DNA from: Flavivirga algicola
GTDB lineage: Bacteria; Bacteroidota; Bacteroidia; Flavobacteriales; Flavobacteriaceae
DNA length: 64,000 bases
Assembly: GCF_012910715.1 (NCBI RefSeq)
Contig: NZ_JABBHF010000007.1
Coordinates: 253,001-317,000 of the forward strand
Direction of reading: 5' to 3'
A program made the position numbers and the translations under genes. Shown here one piece after another: positions 61,188-64,000 of this stretch (its first letter is position 1; each line of letters opens with the position of its first letter). The notes under the pieces were generated by a model. The model did not search any database. It saw nothing but the letters and a program-made list of their open reading frames with translations, and was not told where the DNA came from.

Positions 61188-61222
61188 CAGTAGTCAGTAA
61201 ATAGTGTTCAGTATACAGTAAT
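61188..61222. repeat. Heptamer repeat array downstream of the EEP gene
   Basis: Five consecutive 7-base units (CAGTAGT, CAGTAAA, TAGTGTT, CAGTATA, CAGTAAT) follow the stop codon by 12 bases. They share the CAGT core with the array at 46030-46050. Confidence 0.75.
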
Positions 61223-61254
61223 CATTCATTATAGTTTATGAATCAAGGGTAAGT

Positions 61255-61563
61255 TTACATGAACGAACAATCTACAAGGTCTGATACAATATGTATAACC
61301 AATCCCAGACCAATTAAACGTGTTTTTTTAGGGAGCAAAAGCATAAAGTATACAGCCATAGCATAATAAGAATGAAGTGGATGAAAATTAATGCTACATC
61401 TGTTGGGATTGAAAATGGGATTTGCTAGTAAGTGGTCTAAATCGATCCACATACCAGAAAACATGATTAAAAATGCTAATTTCCAGTTGGTTTTATACCA
61501 GATTAAGGCCACTACTAACGGGATTAGGATATGGCACCCATAATGAACAATGGTTTGTAACAT
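61255..61563 (-). CDS. DUF6122-like small membrane protein
   Basis: The 102-residue product has three or four transmembrane helices and conserved polar motifs within them (HYGCHILIP, WIDLDHLLANPIFNPNRCSINFHPLHSYYA, HIVSDLVDC). The histidine and aspartate pattern recalls membrane-bound metal-dependent hydrolases. I associate it with DUF6122, from memory. Its start overlaps the WbqC gene by 1 base, so the two are coupled. Confidence 0.8.
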   Translation of the reverse strand: MLQTIVHYGCHILIPLVVALIWYKTNWKLAFLIMFSGMWIDLDHLLANPIFNPNRCSINFHPLHSYYAMAVYFMLLLPKKTRLIGLGLVIHIVSDLVDCSFM

Positions 61564-62186
61564 TAAGGAGTTATTAGGGTTTGAGATTCTAAATAATTTA
61601 AAGCATTGGGGCCTTCATTAAAAAGCAGGTCTAAAATGCTTAGATTGGGTATAAAACCATGCTTGTTACCAAATACCTGTGTATAAGTATCAAATTGATA
61701 GACTTGTTCTTTCTTGGCATTTACTAGATATCTAAAATCTGTTTTGTTTTGAATTGATTTTTGATAAGTTTCAGATTTTAAAGTATGTAATTCCAATTGT
61801 AAACAATTACAAATAACTTCGATACATTTTAGGTTATAATCTAAAATATAATCTGCTTTTGTATTGAATAAAGGGAGAAGTTCATCTTCATAATATTCAA
61901 AAAAAGGGGATGTCCTGTAGGCTGAAAGTAACGATTTCCAATGGAGGCTTTGCCATTTTTCTTCGTTAAATATTTTCACATCACGGTATTTTTGACGATT
62001 CTTTTGCGAATGTATTACAGGAATGTTTAAAGCAAGTTTGCCATTGGCTCCATAAATATAGCAGCGGTTTCTATAAGTTTGCTTTAAAAAGTTATCGTTG
62101 ATCTCGTACATGACTTCTTTTGCTTTTGCCATGGCAACAAAATGTGCGATGTTGGGGAAGTAAGTCGGATGTATTATAATGCTCAT
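61563..62186 (-). CDS. WbqC family protein
   Basis: The 207-residue protein shows the WbqC pattern: PTYFPNIAHFVAMAKAKEV, TYRNRCYIYGANGKLALNIPVIH, YRDVKIFNEEKWQSLHWKSLLSAYRTSPFFEYYEDEL. The family takes its name from O-antigen clusters and its reaction is unknown. It lies between lepB and the DUF6122 gene on the same strand, an order I recall from flavobacteria. A REPIN-like element lies between it and lepB. Confidence 0.92.
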   Translation of the reverse strand: MSIIIHPTYFPNIAHFVAMAKAKEVMYEINDNFLKQTYRNRCYIYGANGKLALNIPVIHSQKNRQKYRDVKIFNEEKWQSLHWKSLLSAYRTSPFFEYYEDELLPLFNTKADYILDYNLKCIEVICNCLQLELHTLKSETYQKSIQNKTDFRYLVNAKKEQVYQFDTYTQVFGNKHGFIPNLSILDLLFNEGPNALNYLESQTLITP

Positions 62187-62190
62187 TACT

Positions 62191-62269
62191 GTTATTCCTA
62201 CAAAGGCAGGAATCTCATTAATTAAAATGTTATTTTGTTTATGTGGATTTCTGCTTTTGCAGAAATGAC
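62191..62269. mobile_element. REPIN-like pair of inverted palindromes
   Basis: Two related palindromic units face each other: GTTATTCCTACAAAGGCAGG (from 62191) and the minus-strand GTCATTTCTGCAAAAGCAGA (ending 62269), matching at most positions, with about 30 bases of AT-rich DNA between. This is the doublet layout of REPINs, short sequences mobilised in trans by RAYT transposases. No RAYT gene is in the window. Confidence 0.65.
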
Positions 62270-62273
62270 AAAT

Positions 62274-63860
62274 TTAACTATTAGCTTTTTTGCGTTTTTT
62301 CCATTTATTAAATCCAATCCACCCAAATAATAAAACAAGAAATGGGATAAAATAAGAGCTGGCCTTACCGCTGCCACTCACCGTTGTAAAGAAACGCTCC
62401 CAACGTGGGTTTTTTATACCATCCCAACTCATCCAAATAAAGACAGGTTTACCAACAACATGGTCAAAAGGTACAAAGCCCCAAGCACGGGCATCAATAG
62501 AGTTATGACGGTTGTCACCCATCATCCAATAATAATTTTGTTTGAAGGTATATGTATTTGCAACTTCACCATTGATTAAAATCTGATTTCCTTTTACTTC
62601 TAACGAGTTGCCCTCGTATTCGGTAATGACACGCTTATACAATGGCAAAACCTCTAGATTTATATCAATCGTTTTTCCTTCTTCTGGTATGTATAAAGGT
62701 CCAAAGAAATCAACATTCCAGTTATAGTTAGGATCATGTGGAAAAATATTGGGATCTCTTACACCTTTTTTCTTCTTAATAGGTGTTATACTGGCAACAT
62801 TAGGATGGTTTTTAAACTTTGCCAAGGCTTCATCTGAAATCGCCGAAAAGTAGTAAGTGTTATTAGTATTTGGTATAATTCCAAAACCATCCGTAATATC
62901 GTAACGTTCTTTGAGGTATTTTGGACTAAATTGATTGGTTTTTGGTTGTACGTGGTAGCTAAACTGCAAATGAGCTCTGTCTGGCAATACATTTTGTTTT
63001 CCATTTATATACACATAACCATTGCGAACCTCTAATGAATCTCCAGCAACGGCAACACAGCGTTTTACTAAATTGGTTTTTTTGTCAATAGGTTTGTAAT
63101 AGTTTCTATCTGGATGAAAATCGTTCATATCCAGTAAAGTATCGGCAGGCTGGTTAAAAACGACGATTTCATTCCTGTCTATTTTTTCAAATCCAGGAAG
63201 TCTTAAATAGGGTAATTGAAATTTGTTGATCCAAGAGGTTTTTCTTTCTTCAAAATTGTCATTAAATAAGTATGATTTATTCCCTAATTTAGGAATGGTA
63301 TCATGTACCATAGGAGCAGCAACAGTCGTCATGGGTATCCTGGCACCATAATGAAACTTGCTTACAAAAAGGAAATCGCCAACTAATAAAGACTTTTCTA
63401 ACGATGATGACGGTATGGTAAAAGGTTGTATAAAATAGGTATGAACAATAGTAGCAGCAACGATTGCAAATAAGATAGAACTTACCCAATCACCTCCAGA
63501 TGTTTTTGGCTGCAAGCTTCTATTTTCAACATAGCTAAGATCTGCCATGTAGTTTAAGTAGTAATTGTAGAAACCTAGTGTAATTACTGCTAAAAAAGTA
63601 TCTAAAGGTTTGTTTTTGCCAAAACTTCTGGCAGTTTCAACCCAAACAACAGGAAACATGATAAGGTTTACTATGGGCAAAAATAATAAGATAACCCACC
63701 ACCAAGGGCGATTTATAATTTTCATTAAAACAACACCATTATAAACAGGTACAAAAGCTTCCCATGCCTGTTTACCAGCTTTTACATAAAGCTTCCAGGT
63801 ACCCAAGCCATGAATTACTTGAATAATCAATATGAATATAAACCATTGCAAAAGTGTCAT
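62274..63860 (-). CDS. lepB: Signal peptidase I, long Bacteroidota form
   Basis: The 528-residue protein has N-terminal membrane helices (about residues 1-105), a further helix near 127-145, and the catalytic core: Ser153 in IPSSSLEKSLLVGDFLFVSK, the catalytic Lys region NLVKRCVAVAGDSLEV, and GDNRHNSIDARAWGFVP near 445. It has a large insertion between the core boxes and an extra C-terminal transmembrane helix (about 500-520). It removes Sec signal peptides at the outer face of the inner membrane. It follows the dapB end by 66 bases on the same strand. Confidence 0.95.
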   Translation of the reverse strand: MTLLQWFIFILIIQVIHGLGTWKLYVKAGKQAWEAFVPVYNGVVLMKIINRPWWWVILLFLPIVNLIMFPVVWVETARSFGKNKPLDTFLAVITLGFYNYYLNYMADLSYVENRSLQPKTSGGDWVSSILFAIVAATIVHTYFIQPFTIPSSSLEKSLLVGDFLFVSKFHYGARIPMTTVAAPMVHDTIPKLGNKSYLFNDNFEERKTSWINKFQLPYLRLPGFEKIDRNEIVVFNQPADTLLDMNDFHPDRNYYKPIDKKTNLVKRCVAVAGDSLEVRNGYVYINGKQNVLPDRAHLQFSYHVQPKTNQFSPKYLKERYDITDGFGIIPNTNNTYYFSAISDEALAKFKNHPNVASITPIKKKKGVRDPNIFPHDPNYNWNVDFFGPLYIPEEGKTIDINLEVLPLYKRVITEYEGNSLEVKGNQILINGEVANTYTFKQNYYWMMGDNRHNSIDARAWGFVPFDHVVGKPVFIWMSWDGIKNPRWERFFTTVSGSGKASSYFIPFLVLLFGWIGFNKWKKRKKANS

Positions 63861-63926
63861 AATCTTAAAATTTTAGTTTTTTGTTAGTAGCCAAATTTAT
63901 TAATGCTGTTACAGATTTATTTGGCA

Positions 63927-64000
63927 TTAACCAATATTTAACACATCATTCATTGTAAACACACCTGTTTTTCCTGCTATCCATTCTGCTGCAATGACTG
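63927..64000 (-). CDS. dapB: 4-hydroxy-tetrahydrodipicolinate reductase, C-terminal end (continues past window)
   Basis: On the minus strand the frame ends VIAAEWIAGKTGVFTMNDVL-NIG and a TAA at 63927-63929. AAEWI and the GVFTMNDVL ending are characteristic of DapB, the diaminopimelate and lysine pathway reductase. Only 23 residues are visible. Its position upstream of lepB is the usual flavobacterial order, from memory. Confidence 0.8.
   Translation of the reverse strand, partial: VIAAEWIAGKTGVFTMNDVLNIG

Noticed and set aside
1-64000. Prophage, integrative element or insertion sequence
   Set aside because: No transposase, integrase, phage structural gene or tRNA-linked attachment site is visible; only short REP-like repeats are present.

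Overview
The window is AT-rich, gene-dense chromosomal DNA that most likely comes from a member of the Flavobacteriaceae (Bacteroidota). The signs are a gliding-motility lipoprotein (gldI), many lipoproteins, Bacteroidota-type promoter boxes (TAnnTTTG) with few Shine-Dalgarno sites, hybrid two-component kinases with N-terminal TPR or C-terminal AraC domains, a long-form signal peptidase I, and families common in this group (DUF6702-like, DUF1573, DUF6122-like, WbqC). I see no rRNA, tRNA, CRISPR array, prophage or insertion sequence.

Layout. 1-3.8 kb: end of a probable CarboxypepD_reg-like protein, a DUF6702-like secreted protein, an M1 metallopeptidase and a TatA protein. 3.9-9.9 kb: a TPR hybrid histidine kinase, a LytS/LytTR-type two-component pair and a lipoprotein built from seven 26-residue repeats. 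10-19.3 kb: a kynurenine catabolic operon on the minus strand (kynU, kmo, RidA-type deaminase, aldehyde dehydrogenase, GNAT, SDR, 3-hydroxyanthranilate dioxygenase, ACMS decarboxylase) with a divergent IclR regulator. Together these would take 3-hydroxykynurenine to 4-oxalocrotonate. Tryptophan dioxygenase, formamidase and the lower pathway are not in the window. 19.3-25.3 kb: a YjdI-CDGSH iron-sulfur fusion, a lipoprotein, a methyltransferase, a SUKH-like protein of unknown role, and a divergent kinase/AraC hybrid regulator sharing a repeat-rich upstream region.

25.4-36.4 kb: msrA, a cysteine-free relative of the C4 zinc-ribbon coiled-coil family, NIF3, lpxK, a second TPR hybrid kinase, gap, lipA, an atypical Nramp-like transporter, an ECF sigma factor, a glycosyltransferase and a small cysteine-rich membrane protein. 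36.6-46 kb: aqpZ, an ECF sigma/anti-sigma pair, murB with an aminotransferase, a retropepsin-PDZ protein, a DUF1573 protein and valS. 46-50.8 kb: an envelope cluster (DUF192 lipoprotein, lgt, cyclophilin-FKBP fusion, gldI, NrnA-like phosphoesterase) and divergent ndk. 50.9-64 kb: an NTF2-like protein, cold shock protein, DUF721/DciA-like protein, 2H phosphoesterase and recF on the minus strand; then a TPR membrane protein, ribH, two small related membrane proteins, mutL, two rhomboids and an endonuclease/exonuclease/phosphatase protein on the plus strand; then DUF6122, WbqC, lepB and the end of dapB on the minus strand.

Most of the window is core metabolism and envelope biogenesis. The less expected signals are: a perfect 17-bp inverted repeat inside the start of ribH; a repeat lipoprotein whose 78-bp units alternate between two codon versions; REP/REPIN-like palindromes, one of which supplies an extra start codon to the aldehyde dehydrogenase; heptamer repeats at two convergent gene ends; a likely IclR operator; and several familiar families that have lost their signature residues (zinc ribbon, SDR, Nramp, MutL).
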